A DNA stretch of 64,000 nt from Streptomyces sp. NBC_01669 (GTDB taxonomy: Bacteria > Actinomycetota > Actinomycetes > Streptomycetales > Streptomycetaceae), in assembly GCF_026339735.1 (NCBI RefSeq), contig NZ_JAPEQG010000001.1, positions 8,183,001 through 8,247,000 of the forward strand, read 5' to 3'. Positions 50,924-59,428 of this stretch are shown here, piece after piece. Within the stretch, counting starts at the first letter, position 1; each line of letters opens with the position of its first letter. The notes below the pieces were generated by a model. It made no database searches. It was not told where the DNA came from and was given only the letters and a program-made list of their open reading frames with translations. A program made the translations under genes and the position numbers.

Positions 50924-53758
50924 TCATGAAGAGGCGATGCTTCGCGTGAGTGCGTCCCGCAGTCCCGCACGAGAGGTGACGTTCAGCTTCGGAAAGACAC
51001 TGCGCAGATGTGCGGCCACGGTGCGAGGGGACAGGAAGAGCTGGGCGGCGATCTGTTTGTTGGTCAGCCCTGTGGCGGCCAGCTGGGCGATCTGCGCTTC
51101 CTGCGGAGTCAGTGGCGTACGACTGTCCTCAGTCGATGTCACGGTCGTGACGTGGACGCCGCTCGCCCGTAGTTCGTTCGCGGCTCGTGCGCACCACGGT
51201 TGGGCCCCCAGGCGCTGGAACGTGCTGAGCGCGGCCTCCAGATGGACGCCGGCGGCCCCTCCTGCTTTGGCTCTGCGCAGCCTCTCGCCGTAGGCCAGAC
51301 AGATCCGCGCCCAGTCGAAAGGCCATCGTTCGGCGCCGGGGGCCGCGATGGCTCTCTCGAACAGGTCATGGTCGATGACGTCCGGGGTGGCTATGGCCCC
51401 GGCGGCGTCGGTCATCATGGCCAGGCGCGGTGAGATGGACGGGATGCCGGATGTCCTGACCGCCGCGACGTGTTCGATGGCCTCGGCATGGTGACCGGTC
51501 CGAGCCGCGGATTCGGCGAAGTCCCAGAAGAGCCACAGGGAATGGGGCATGTGCGAGGGCAGCCGACCAGGGGCGCTCAGCGATCTCAGACAGCGGTACG
51601 CGCTCTCGAAGTCCGCGCTGCCGAGCGCGGACAGCGCCCGTATGTGGGAGGCGTACACATGCAGCGCACCCAGTCCTCTGGGGTTCCCCCAGCAATCGAG
51701 ACGGTCAGCGATCTCCAGCGCGGTCTGGTCGTCGCCTCGCGCGGCTGACAGCAGTCCCCGCAGGAAGTGACCCGTCCATCCCAGCAGGCGGTAGTTGTGT
51801 GTCGCGCACCAGCGCAGACCTTCGTCGATGACGTCCGGAACGTCGTCCCACTGTCCGCCCGCGTAGGCGTCGTTGGCCAGCAGGAAGTGGGCCTCTATCG
51901 CCGTGGCGATGGCTCCTCCGTTGCGGCCGTCGTCGACGACACGCCGCAGAGCACTACGACAGCTGGGCAGGCGGTCGACATAGGCACCCGCGATGGCGGT
52001 CCGCACGATGCGCCGGGGATCGGTCTCCCGGGTGAGGCCGAGGATGAGGTCGTCCAGCACGTCCAGAACCGACGATGCCGCGTGAGCGGGATCACCGAAG
52101 GCGCCGCGAAGCACGCGCAGCAGGGGATCGGGAGAGTGCCGCAGGACCTCTGCCACCGCGCTGTCGAAGGCCTGCCACTGGTCCGGCCGGCCGCTGAAGA
52201 AGCACACCATGAGCAGCGTGTGCAGAGCTTCGCGGAGGATGTTGTCGTCCGTCTGACCAGGTTGGGCATGACTGCGGATCGCGCCGACGAGAAGCCGGTG
52301 GGCGGTGTCCGCGTCGCCTTCGCCGTTGAGGAGCTGGCTGGCTGCCGCGGTCGCCGCGGCCAGCGAATCCGCGCCCACGGGATCGGCGGACATGGCATTG
52401 TCCAGCAGGGAGCGTACGTTGCGGAGGTCACCAGTGATGTTGGCGCCGAGGCATGCTGCCTCAGCCAGCATGCGCCCCTTCGTCGTCCCGGAGCTACTCA
52501 GCTCGGAAGCGCGCAGCAGGCTGGTGATGGCGCCGACGGCGTCGCCGCGACGCAGCGTCCTGTAGGCCACATCGTGCAGGAGCGCAGCCACCTGATCGTC
52601 CGGGCCGACCGCCGCGGCGGCCAGATGGCGGACCCGGCGTTCCGAACCTTCCGGGAACTCTTCGGCCAGGTCCAGGTGCATCCGTCGACGCTCCGCGCTC
52701 GTGGACAGCTCGATGACCGCGGAACGAGTGAGGGGGTGCCGGAAGACCAGGCGGCCCGTCAGGGAATCCACCCATACCAGGCCTGCCCGCTCGGCAGGGC
52801 CCAGCCTGGTGAGGACGTCCGAGCTGTCAACAGCCCGCTCGAGGATGTGCAGATCACCGGAGCCGTCCAGAACGGCGAGCAGGAGCAGCTCCCGTGTCGC
52901 GCGCGGCAGGGCACTGACCCGTACGGAAAAGATCTTCTTCAGGCGCTCGGAGAGCGGCAGCACAGCCGGCAGCGGTCCCCGTTCCGTCTGCTGAGCCTCG
53001 TTGAGCGGGACGGGCAGTTCCAGTAGTGCCAGCGGGTTGCCGGCGGCCTCCGTGACAAGACGCTGCCGGACCCTGGCCGTCATGGCGGGGAATCGCTCTG
53101 CCACCAGTGCCTTCGCGGATTCCTCGTCCAGGGCCCGAACCTCGTACGAGGGTATCCCGGTGCTGCTCAGGAAGGATTCGTCGCCGGTCCGGGATGCCGC
53201 GAGCAGGACCAGGGAACCGGTCCGGACGTTACGGGCGACGGTGCCCAGAACCACGGCGCTGGGCCGGTCGAGCCAGGCTGAGTCATCGATGACCAGCGTG
53301 ATGGGGCCACGCTTCGCCGCGGTCTGGGACAGCAGGACCTGTACAGCGTTGGCAATGGCGAGCAGCTCGGCCGGCTGCTCCTCGGACAGTCCTCGGACTG
53401 CCTGGAGCGTCTCCGCCTGCCGCGTCGGCAGAGCCGGGATCTCCTCCGCCAGCGGTTGGAGTAGCTGGGTGAGGCCCGAGAAGCTGCCACTCTGCTCGAA
53501 CTGCGAGCCCGCGATCCTTACGACTGTGAAGCCCGCCTCGGACGCCCGTTCCGCCGCGGTGTCCAGCAAGGCGCTTTTCCCTACCCCCGCCTCTCCCGTC
53601 AGCACCAGTGCGGCGCCCCTGGTGGCGGCGGAATCGAAGAGATCGTCGATGAGAGCCCGCTCCGCCGACCGTCCGACGAGGCGGCCCGCTGAACGCGCGC
53701 CGTCTTCGTCCGCTGGGTGATTGCGGCCGTCCGAGGCTGGTGAGGTAGGGAACGACAT
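50924..53758 (-). CDS. LAL-type LuxR-family ATP-dependent regulator, copy 2
   Basis: 944 residues. Walker A GEAGVGKS (55-62), Walker B ITLVIDDSAWLDRPSAVVLG, a long helical middle, and a C-terminal HTH (LTPQEAQIAQLAATGLTNKQ, then LSPRTVAAHLRSVFPKLNVT). It matches the LAL protein at 42069 over the full length, including LFRHPLTRSAV and LHTLLMVC(S/F)FSGRP, so the pair is a duplication. ATG 53758 has GGAAGG six bases upstream. It faces the two hydrolase genes at 49180 and 49966, separated by a bidirectional terminator. Confidence 0.9.
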   Translation of the reverse strand: MSFPTSPASDGRNHPADEDGARSAGRLVGRSAERALIDDLFDSAATRGAALVLTGEAGVGKSALLDTAAERASEAGFTVVRIAGSQFEQSGSFSGLTQLLQPLAEEIPALPTRQAETLQAVRGLSEEQPAELLAIANAVQVLLSQTAAKRGPITLVIDDSAWLDRPSAVVLGTVARNVRTGSLVLLAASRTGDESFLSSTGIPSYEVRALDEESAKALVAERFPAMTARVRQRLVTEAAGNPLALLELPVPLNEAQQTERGPLPAVLPLSERLKKIFSVRVSALPRATRELLLLAVLDGSGDLHILERAVDSSDVLTRLGPAERAGLVWVDSLTGRLVFRHPLTRSAVIELSTSAERRRMHLDLAEEFPEGSERRVRHLAAAAVGPDDQVAALLHDVAYRTLRRGDAVGAITSLLRASELSSSGTTKGRMLAEAACLGANITGDLRNVRSLLDNAMSADPVGADSLAAATAAASQLLNGEGDADTAHRLLVGAIRSHAQPGQTDDNILREALHTLLMVCFFSGRPDQWQAFDSAVAEVLRHSPDPLLRVLRGAFGDPAHAASSVLDVLDDLILGLTRETDPRRIVRTAIAGAYVDRLPSCRSALRRVVDDGRNGGAIATAIEAHFLLANDAYAGGQWDDVPDVIDEGLRWCATHNYRLLGWTGHFLRGLLSAARGDDQTALEIADRLDCWGNPRGLGALHVYASHIRALSALGSADFESAYRCLRSLSAPGRLPSHMPHSLWLFWDFAESAARTGHHAEAIEHVAAVRTSGIPSISPRLAMMTDAAGAIATPDVIDHDLFERAIAAPGAERWPFDWARICLAYGERLRRAKAGGAAGVHLEAALSTFQRLGAQPWCARAANELRASGVHVTTVTSTEDSRTPLTPQEAQIAQLAATGLTNKQIAAQLFLSPRTVAAHLRSVFPKLNVTSRAGLRDALTRSIASS

Positions 53759-53789
53759 GAGGACCTTCCATTCTGCTCGAGCCGGATCA

Positions 53790-54480
53790 AGGGCATGACG
53801 GAAGGGACACCCGAAAGTTCGCTTGTAGGTGCGTGAGCCACATCACATTGCCAGACCTTGCGTCGCTCGCCAAGACCTCTGGTCGTTCGCCTCGTACGAG
53901 CGGTACGTGCACCGCCTCAGGCGACGCGTGCTGCCGACCGCCCAGACGTCCTTGACCGCTCGGGAGCCGGCCGCCCACATCTGCCCTGCTGAGTGCCGTG
54001 CCGCCGACTGTCGCCGCCATCAGGGACGCTTCCTCGGCGGTGAGCGCCGACGGGTCCGTGGTGGCGAGGCGGGAGAACATCATCGCGAGGCGGGCTTCCT
54101 CCCACAGGTCGAGATCGCACTTGCTTGCGGGGCCGTCGGTCCCGAGGCCGACGGAAACCGACGCCGTGCGGAGGGCATGGAGAGGGGCCGTTCCGGAAGC
54201 GACCTTGGCGTTCGAGCCGGGGCGGTGTGCGACGCCGGCTCCTGACTCGGCCGGCAAGGAGACGTCGCCCTCGGAGAGGTGGACGGCAATGGGCTGCCAG
54301 CAGCCGCCCGTCCATGAGCCCGGTCTCCCTGAGCAGCCGGGGAACGGATCCGAACCGCTCCCGGGGCGTGATGTCCTCGGCCGACGTCTCCGCGGCATGA
54401 ATGTGCACCAGGGCGCCTCACCGTGCGGACTCCTCCGCCGTGATGCGCAGGGCTTCGGGAGGCAGGGTGTAGGTCGAATG
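53790..54480 (-). pseudogene. Amidohydrolase (TRZ/ATZ-like deaminase) relic
   Basis: Fragments of a metal-dependent cytosine-deaminase-like amidohydrolase are readable in two frames: HIHAAETSAEDI (about 54410) with RFGSVPRLLRETGLMDGRLLAAHC, and, after a frameshift near 54295, HLSEGDVSLPAESGAGVAHRPGSNAKVASG, GLGTDGPASKCDLDLW and ALTAEE. The HxHxAE and GTDGPAS metal and active-site motifs are recognisable, but the N-terminal half is absent and the C-terminal part is scrambled. No start codon is plausible. Confidence 0.8.
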
Positions 54481-54499
54481 CGACCCGTAGGTTCGATGC

Positions 54500-55040
54500 G
54501 TTCGCCTGGTCCGAAGCGCAGGCCGTCCTCGTCGATCCACTTCCCGATGGCGGCCCGTGCAGGGGAAGCGCGGGCCGACGCGGTTGAGCTTCGCGCTGCT
54601 GCTGAAGCACTACACGCGGCAGAGTGCGCTTCCCTCGGGGCCGGGCGGAGTTCCCGGATGAGGTGGTCGCCCACATTGCCGGGCAGATGAAGCTGCCGGC
54701 CGGGGAGTTCGACTCCTACCAGTGGACCGGCAGCACGATCGAGTACCACTGTGCCCAGATACGCGAGCACCTGGGGTTTCGGGGTGTGCTCGATACAGGA
54801 CGCAGAGAAGCTGACGGCCTGGCTGGTGGCGAACATCGCGCACGCGGAGCGCAGGCCGGAGCGGGTCCGTGAGGAGTTACTGCAGCACTGCCACGAGGTG
54901 TGCATCGAGCCGCTGGCAGCGGACCGGAACACGCGGATGGTCCGATCCGCCCTGCGCACCGCGGAGGAGACGTGGTTCTCGCGTATCCCCGCCCGGCTGC
55001 CGGCGGAGGTGCGGGCCCGGGTACTCGCCCGGACTCGACC
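54500..55040 (+). pseudogene. Tn3-family transposase N-terminal relic
   Basis: The N-terminal (DUF4158-type) region of a Tn3-family transposase can be read across frames: KRGPTRLSFALLLKHYT (about 54560), then FPDEVVAHIAGQMKLPAGEF and GSTIEYHCAQIREHLGF (to about 54780), and, after a frameshift, QDAEKLTAWLVANIAHAERRPERVREELL and RMVRSALRTAEETWFSRIPARLP. The catalytic DDE part, about two thirds of the gene, is missing; the sequence passes directly into resolvase-like coding. Confidence 0.8.
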
Positions 55041-55411
55041 GCCTTGCCCGCTCCGTTCCTGACGCCCGCGACAATCGCCGACTCCCTCGTCGCCCGTGGC
55101 GTCCGGCTCTCCCTCGGGGCACGGTCTACGACCCGGCCGACCTGATGGGCGAGATGTTCTTCAACATCCTCGCCACCTTGGCCGAGTTCGAGGTCGACCT
55201 GCTGCGGTTGCGCAGCCGCGAGTGCGTGGCAGTCGCTTGGGCGAAGGGGAAGCTGAATTGCAAGCAGCCGAAGCCGGTCACCCGCCGGCACGCCCACCTG
55301 GCCGAGCAGCATGCCACCGGTCAGCACTCCATCGCTGACCTCGCCGAACACTTCTCCTTCAGCCGCGCCACGGTGTACCGGGTCCTCGAACGCGCCCGTA
55401 CAACAACCTGA
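55030..55411 (+). pseudogene. Serine recombinase (Tn3 resolvase) C-terminal relic
   Basis: It reads LDRLARSVPDAR, then in another frame IADSLVARGVRLSLG, then back to TVYDPADLMGEMFFNILATLAEFEVDLLRLR, and the C-terminal HTH HSIADLAEHFSFSRATVYRVLERA, ending at TGA 55409. The N-terminal catalytic serine region is absent and two frameshifts lie near 55065 and 55125. Together with the transposase piece it is the deleted remains of one Tn3-family element. Confidence 0.8.
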
Positions 55412-55458
55412 AACAGCAGCCCGATCAAGCCGCACGGCACCGTTTGCAGCAGGATCGG

Positions 55459-55486
55459 TGACACGTTCGTTAACGGCACCCCTACT
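55459..55486 (-). repeat. Possible Tn3-type terminal inverted repeat
   Basis: On the minus strand the sequence starts GGGGTGCCGTTAACGAACGT. Tn3-family ends usually begin GGGG and contain a GAACG-like block. It lies about 50 bases after the resolvase relic. I did not find the opposite end, so this is tentative. Confidence 0.35.
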
Positions 55487-56354
55487 TCGCGGTGATCAGC
55501 CCCGGGGGGCGGTTCCGCGGGCCCGTGCACTCGGCGACGATCAGTCCGGCCGGCCTGGCCGTCGACTGCGTCAGCTCTTCCAGCGTAGTCCCGTCCAGCC
55601 ACTCGGCGTTGCGGGCGCCGGGACTGGCCGGACGCTTCTCAGCGGGCTCCTGGGGGAACATCTCGCGCATCAGTACGCGGGGCCCCCGGCTGTCGAGCAC
55701 CTTGAGGACCTTGAAACGAGTGCCGGGAACGAACACCAGCCTTCCTCGGGTGTACGGATCGACGGATTCCGTACGGCGTCCGGTGAGCGACCACACCAGA
55801 TACCCGGGGCCTCCCGCGCCAAGCGCCGCTGGGGACGACGTCGCGTTCCAGAAACCGTGGTCGACGACCACGGGGTTGTCGCGATACCACCTCACCAGGC
55901 TGTCGGCCACACCGGTGCGCACGATCGCGGGACCTCGGTAGGCAGGCAGCCTGCGCAGGCCTGATGCGACGCAACGAGCAAGGGGGATGTGTGCACCGGG
56001 CTCTCCCTCGAGTAGCGTCGGATCCAGCCATGCCCACTCCTCGGCCAGGTAGAGGCGGACCGCGGCCAGGTCGGCGAGAGCGCCGACGTCGCCGGCGCGA
56101 CGGCCGTCCCCAGAGGCCCACTCCTTCGGGAGTGCCCCTCCCACGTCCGACATGGTCCGGCGGAATCGCGTGCCGTACTGGCTGCACAGCTGGAGCCGGT
56201 CGCGGGCTATTCCGCGCCCGCCGTTGGAGACTATCCGGGCAGCGGCACGCGGGACCGGCTGCGCTCGGACCTCGGGGTCGGTCCTGAGGTCGGACGGAAC
56301 GATCGTCGAGCGTATGTTCGGTTCTTTGTCGAGGGGTCTCTTCGTCACGTTCAT
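55482..56354 (-). CDS. ADP-ribosyltransferase-fold protein, catalytic residues degenerate
   Basis: 290 residues, no signal peptide. The C-terminal half has the layout of actinobacterial mono-ADP-ribosyltransferase-like domains: LRRLPAYRGPAIVRTG with Arg140, then FWNATSSPAALG in place of the STS strand, and RGRLVFVPGTRFKVLKVLDSRG, where active members have an EVLF-PGTRF-like segment with the catalytic Glu. Here Arg-Leu stands there, so transferase activity is doubtful. The N-terminal ~95 residues are unrecognised. ATG 56354 has GGGAG ten bases upstream. Its 3' end touches the putative transposon end. It could be a decoy, a regulator or a retired toxin. Confidence 0.6.
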   Translation of the reverse strand: MNVTKRPLDKEPNIRSTIVPSDLRTDPEVRAQPVPRAAARIVSNGGRGIARDRLQLCSQYGTRFRRTMSDVGGALPKEWASGDGRRAGDVGALADLAAVRLYLAEEWAWLDPTLLEGEPGAHIPLARCVASGLRRLPAYRGPAIVRTGVADSLVRWYRDNPVVVDHGFWNATSSPAALGAGGPGYLVWSLTGRRTESVDPYTRGRLVFVPGTRFKVLKVLDSRGPRVLMREMFPQEPAEKRPASPGARNAEWLDGTTLEELTQSTARPAGLIVAECTGPRNRPPGLITAK

Positions 56355-56588
56355 GGCGTCGCTTCTCCCTGAGCCGCGGAGGATGGAGGAGTCGGCAGGA
56401 GCGCTGTGTCAGTGGCTCTCTCGAAGACTGTAGGAACGCCATGAGGCCCAGGGCACACGCGAGGGCCACGTCAGCGCGAAAGGGTATGTGATGCTTCCTG
56501 TTCGTGCCGGCCGTGGCCCTCGACATCGATCCGACTTGAAACCGGCGCATAGTGCACTAAGAGAACCAAGCTGGCTGAAATCTTACTG

Positions 56589-56605
56589 GGTCATTTGACC
56601 GAAGC
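56589..56605 (+). promoter_or_regulatory. GGYCATTYRRYCGAAGC motif, site 3
   Basis: GGTCATTTGACCGAAGC contains a perfect inverted repeat, GGTCA-TT-TGACC. It lies 133 bases before the LuxR-type regulator at 56739. Similarity to the site at 44979 extends about 25 bases further (both then have CACTG and GTGT), suggesting a whole promoter or enhancer was shared. Confidence 0.5.
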
Positions 56606-56738
56606 TGCGCCACTGGCAGTCGCCGTAGTGTGCCGATGTAGCTCGAAGCCCACTCGCAGGCCCCGTCGTCCAAGCGGCAGGCCAGGGTGCGTGCCGAGGT
56701 GTGCATGTCGGTTCTATCTGGGGGTTGCTGAAGTGACT

Positions 56739-57410
56739 ATGACTGTGACTCAGACGGATGGAACGGGAACCGCGCTGGCAGTTCCGATCCGAGTTGTCCT
56801 GAGGGCGAGCGACGCCTTCCTGGAACATGCGACCGGCGCCTACCTGCAGTCGCATTCCGGCGTGAACATCGTTCCCCAGCAGGGACTCCCCGATGTGGAC
56901 GTGTCGGTCATGCTGCTGCACTGCCTGAACGACGACTGGCTCAGGGTTCTCAGGCAGGATGCTGCGCGCGCCGGCGGCGCACCGGTCCCGGTCGTGGTGA
57001 TGGCAGATCGCGTCAACGAGCAGCAACTCACCCTGGCAGTCGAATACGGACTGACCAGCTTTCTCTACCGAAGCAGCTCGAGCCTTGAGCAACTTCTCGA
57101 CGCGACCATCGAGGCGAGCTCCGGACGCAGTCGTTTTCCGAATGAACTGGTGGGTCATCTGATTGCCGAACTGGGGCATCAGCAACGACAGCAGACGCTC
57201 GCGCAGTTGTCGAGGAGAGGCGGACTCGCGCCGCGGGAGATCGAGGTGCTCCGCATGCTGTCCGAAGGGATGAACACGCTTGAGATCTCCGAGAAGATGA
57301 GCTACTCGGAGCGGACGATCAAGGGAATCATCCATGAGACTGTGAAGCAGCTGAACTGTAAGAACAGGACGCAGGCCGTGGCGTGTGCGGTCCGGACGGG
57401 TATTCTCTGA
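56739..57410 (+). CDS. LuxR/NarL-type orphan response regulator with atypical receiver
   Basis: 223 residues. The N-terminal ~125 residues follow a receiver fold (IRVVLRASDAFLEHATGAYL, then PVPVVVMADRVNEQQLTLAVEYGLTSFLYRSS). The beta-3 end where the phosphorylated Asp should be reads VMLLHCLND, so it is probably not phosphorylated. The C-terminal HTH reads LAPREIEVLRMLSEGMNTLEIS, then YSERTIKGIIHETVKQLNCKNRT. No histidine kinase is nearby. ATG 56739 is used; GTG 56733 is an alternative. A palindromic motif upstream may be an operator. Confidence 0.85.
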   Translation: MTVTQTDGTGTALAVPIRVVLRASDAFLEHATGAYLQSHSGVNIVPQQGLPDVDVSVMLLHCLNDDWLRVLRQDAARAGGAPVPVVVMADRVNEQQLTLAVEYGLTSFLYRSSSSLEQLLDATIEASSGRSRFPNELVGHLIAELGHQQRQQTLAQLSRRGGLAPREIEVLRMLSEGMNTLEISEKMSYSERTIKGIIHETVKQLNCKNRTQAVACAVRTGIL

Positions 57411-57700
57411 AAGGCCTTTTCGAGGATTCCCGTGAATTCATCCGGCGGTCCGGGCGAGTGGTGCTGTGGCGGGTACGGCCGTTGTTCGACGACTGGTCCA
57501 GTTCTCTCGCGGAGCGGCCTCGGGAAGGCGCGGGCCGGATCAGATCGCTGGGCGTCGGCTGGGGAGGCAGACCGCTCAATCCACATCCGGAACTCCTCAT
57601 GCTCGGCCCGGATGTGGTGTATTACCCCGAGCTCGTGCTGGGCGCGGACATGGAAGTCTTCCTGGACTTGGCTGGTATGGCGAACTCGGGAAGGGGGTGA
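57383..57700 (+). CDS. Hypothetical protein or fragment
   Basis: 105 codons, starting inside the regulator's end and stopping at TGA 57698. The later part (GVGWGGRPLNPHPELLMLGPDVVYYPELVLG) has ordinary protein composition, but I do not recognise it. It runs into the acetyltransferase relic in a different frame, and the last residues before the stop could join it if one base were lost, so it may be the 5' part of the same broken gene. Confidence 0.35.
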   Translation: MCGPDGYSLKGLFEDSREFIRRSGRVVLWRVRPLFDDWSSSLAERPREGAGRIRSLGVGWGGRPLNPHPELLMLGPDVVYYPELVLGADMEVFLDLAGMANSGRG

Positions 57701-57701
57701 T

Positions 57702-57980
57702 GTCCTCCACATGGGCATCATTGAGCTTCTCCCCTTAGCCGGCGTCTATGTCGTCATGACTGCCGAGGACCAACGGCGCGAAGGCATCGGCACGGCACTC
57801 ACGGGGGCGGCACTCGAAGCGGGGCGGGAACGCGGACTGAGCGTCGGCACCCTTCAGGTCAGCCCGTTCGGCTTTCCCGTGTAAGAGCACTTGGGATTCG
57901 AAACCGTCACCGCGTACGACCTCTTTCGGACCTCCGCGAAACTCCTTGATGAACCCTCAGAGAACGGTAAAGGCAAATGA
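57702..57980 (+). pseudogene. GNAT acetyltransferase relic with nonsense codon
   Basis: The acetyl-CoA-binding region is clear: AGVYVVMTAEDQRREGIGTALTGAALEAGRERG, then VGTLQVSPFGFPV. TAA at 57882-57884 then stands where family members have the aromatic residue of Y-x-x-LGFE; beyond it the frame resumes as EHLGFETVTAYDLFRTSAK and ends at TGA 57978. That natural stop overlaps the ATG of the next gene (ATGA), so the two were once translationally coupled. Confidence 0.75.
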
Positions 57981-58477
57981 ATTGGAGCATAACCAGAGCG
58001 GCCGGCGTAGTGGCGCTCGCACTGACGGCGTCTGTGCTCGCCGCGACGCCCGGCAGCGCAGCGGACTCGCAGATCCTGAGTCACTACTACGACCCGGGCA
58101 CGGAGATCGTCCCTTCGACGGACACAGTCTGTGCTCCGGGTGGCACAGCGATCCACGGGAGTGCCACGTTCGGGACGCAGCCGGGCGATGTCTGGCAGGG
58201 CACGACGACCTACGACTACTGCCTGTACCCAGAGTCTACGCCGGGCCAGTACCGCTACGTCGGGACGGAGACGCTGACGGGCTCGGCCGAGGGGTGCGGA
58301 TCGGGATCGTTCACCTGGATCGGACGGGGCAGCACAGCGGGTGGCGGAACCTGGCGGATCATCCGGGGATCGGGCACCGGCGACCTGGCCGACGCGCGTG
58401 GAAGCGGAACGAACACCGCGACAACCAGCCCGACGTTGGAGAACTACGGGCACTTCCGGGGAGTGTTCGACTGCTGA
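57977..58477 (+). CDS. Secreted protein of unknown function
   Basis: 166 residues. A Sec signal (MNWSITRAAGVVALALTASV, cleavage near GSA, residue 28) precedes a Gly/Thr/Ser-rich domain with four cysteines. Repeated Gly-bounded segments (GSATFGTQPGDVWQGTTTY, YRYVGTETLTGSAEGCG, GGTWRIIRGSGTGDLADARG) look like a small beta barrel, as in DUF3224-like or allene-oxide-cyclase-like proteins. ATG 57977 has AAAGG upstream and overlaps the stop of the acetyltransferase relic. It ends with a Cys, so a terminal disulphide is possible. Confidence 0.75.
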   Translation: MNWSITRAAGVVALALTASVLAATPGSAADSQILSHYYDPGTEIVPSTDTVCAPGGTAIHGSATFGTQPGDVWQGTTTYDYCLYPESTPGQYRYVGTETLTGSAEGCGSGSFTWIGRGSTAGGGTWRIIRGSGTGDLADARGSGTNTATTSPTLENYGHFRGVFDC

Positions 58478-58598
58478 GAGGCGGGGGAACGGGCGCTGAA
58501 CGGCCGCTTTGGGACGAGGTGGTTGAACTGTCCACCACGGGAGATCCTCTCGTGACCGCCGAAGCCCGTTCGCTTCGGGTGACGGCGACCACTACGCG

Positions 58599-58901
58599 AT
58601 GGGCTACTCCTACACCCGCGACGACCCGGACGACATGGTCACCGTGGTGGCACTGGGCGTCCTCGACGAGCGAGCCCCGTCTCCGGTCCGCGTCGTGGTC
58701 GAGGAGGTCGGCACCGATGCGTGGACCCACACCCCGCGCGAGGGCGGGTTCGTCACGGTCGAAGAAGCCCTCCAGTGGTGCGACGACCGGCTCGCCGGCA
58801 CGGCAGGACCCCTTCCGCCGGTGCGGCCGACTGCGTCGCCAATCCGCCCGGTTCTCCCGCCAAAGGCGCGTGCTCCTCGCCCGCCCGGCCGATCGCGCTG
58901 A
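58599..58901 (+). CDS. Hypothetical protein fragment
   Basis: About 100 codons: GYSYTRDDPDDMVTVVALGVL and GGFVTVEEALQWCDDRLAG look like real protein, while the last 30 residues are Pro/Arg-rich and unstructured. No ribosome-binding site precedes ATG 58599, and coding-like sequence extends upstream without a start, so it is probably a remnant. The 58478-58598 and 58902-59051 flanks show nothing else. Confidence 0.35.
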   Translation: MGYSYTRDDPDDMVTVVALGVLDERAPSPVRVVVEEVGTDAWTHTPREGGFVTVEEALQWCDDRLAGTAGPLPPVRPTASPIRPVLPPKARAPRPPGRSR

Positions 58902-59051
58902 CCAACAAGCCGACTGGCGCGACGGAACATAGCCGACGATCGCCGGTTGGCCAAACCGGCGATTCTCCGGACTTTTAGACAGCCGACGGGGCGACACGAC
59001 CGGTCCGCCTCTCTTCGCATTCCCCCTTTCTCGTACGGAGGTTACTTCCGC

Positions 59052-59341
59052 ATGCGCTCAACCAGAATCTCCATATCTGCCGGGATGCTCGGCTCCCTCG
59101 TGCTGCCGATCGCGTCCGCGACCGCGGCCACCGCCACCCCATCGGCCGTGCCCAGCAGCGCGCAGAGCGCCCTGCCGACGATCCGCGACTGCGACCGGCC
59201 CGGACTGTGGGCCATCGGCACCCGCGCGGTGACAATCCGCTCCAAGCCCACGACCGGTCCACCGCCGTCGGAGTCCTCCACCGCGTGAAGGGCCGGGTGT
59301 CCGGCACCTACGTCTACCGCGACGTCTACATGTGCCTTGGC
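59052..59341 (+). pseudogene. Secreted SH3-like small protein, frameshifted
   Basis: ATG 59052 with GGAGG upstream begins a signal peptide (MRSTRISISAGMLGSLVLPI, then ASATA) and a segment RPGLWAIGTRAVTIRSKPT, like the start of bacterial SH3 domains. In this frame it stops at 59286, but the next frame continues with AVGVLHRVKGRVSGTYVYRDVYMCLG to TGA 59339-59341. Loss of one base near 59250 explains both. A sequencing error would give the same picture. Confidence 0.6.
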
Positions 59342-59428
59342 TGACAGGCACTCGGCGATAACCCGGCGACAACGTAGCCGAGTTGATCGCTCCTCCTTCA
59401 ATTCCCTTCCCGCGAAGAGGAGATCCCC

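Noticed and set aside
51767..53026. A 419-codon frame opposite the second LAL regulator
   Set aside because: Shadow of the regulator's codons on the other strand; no ribosome-binding site.
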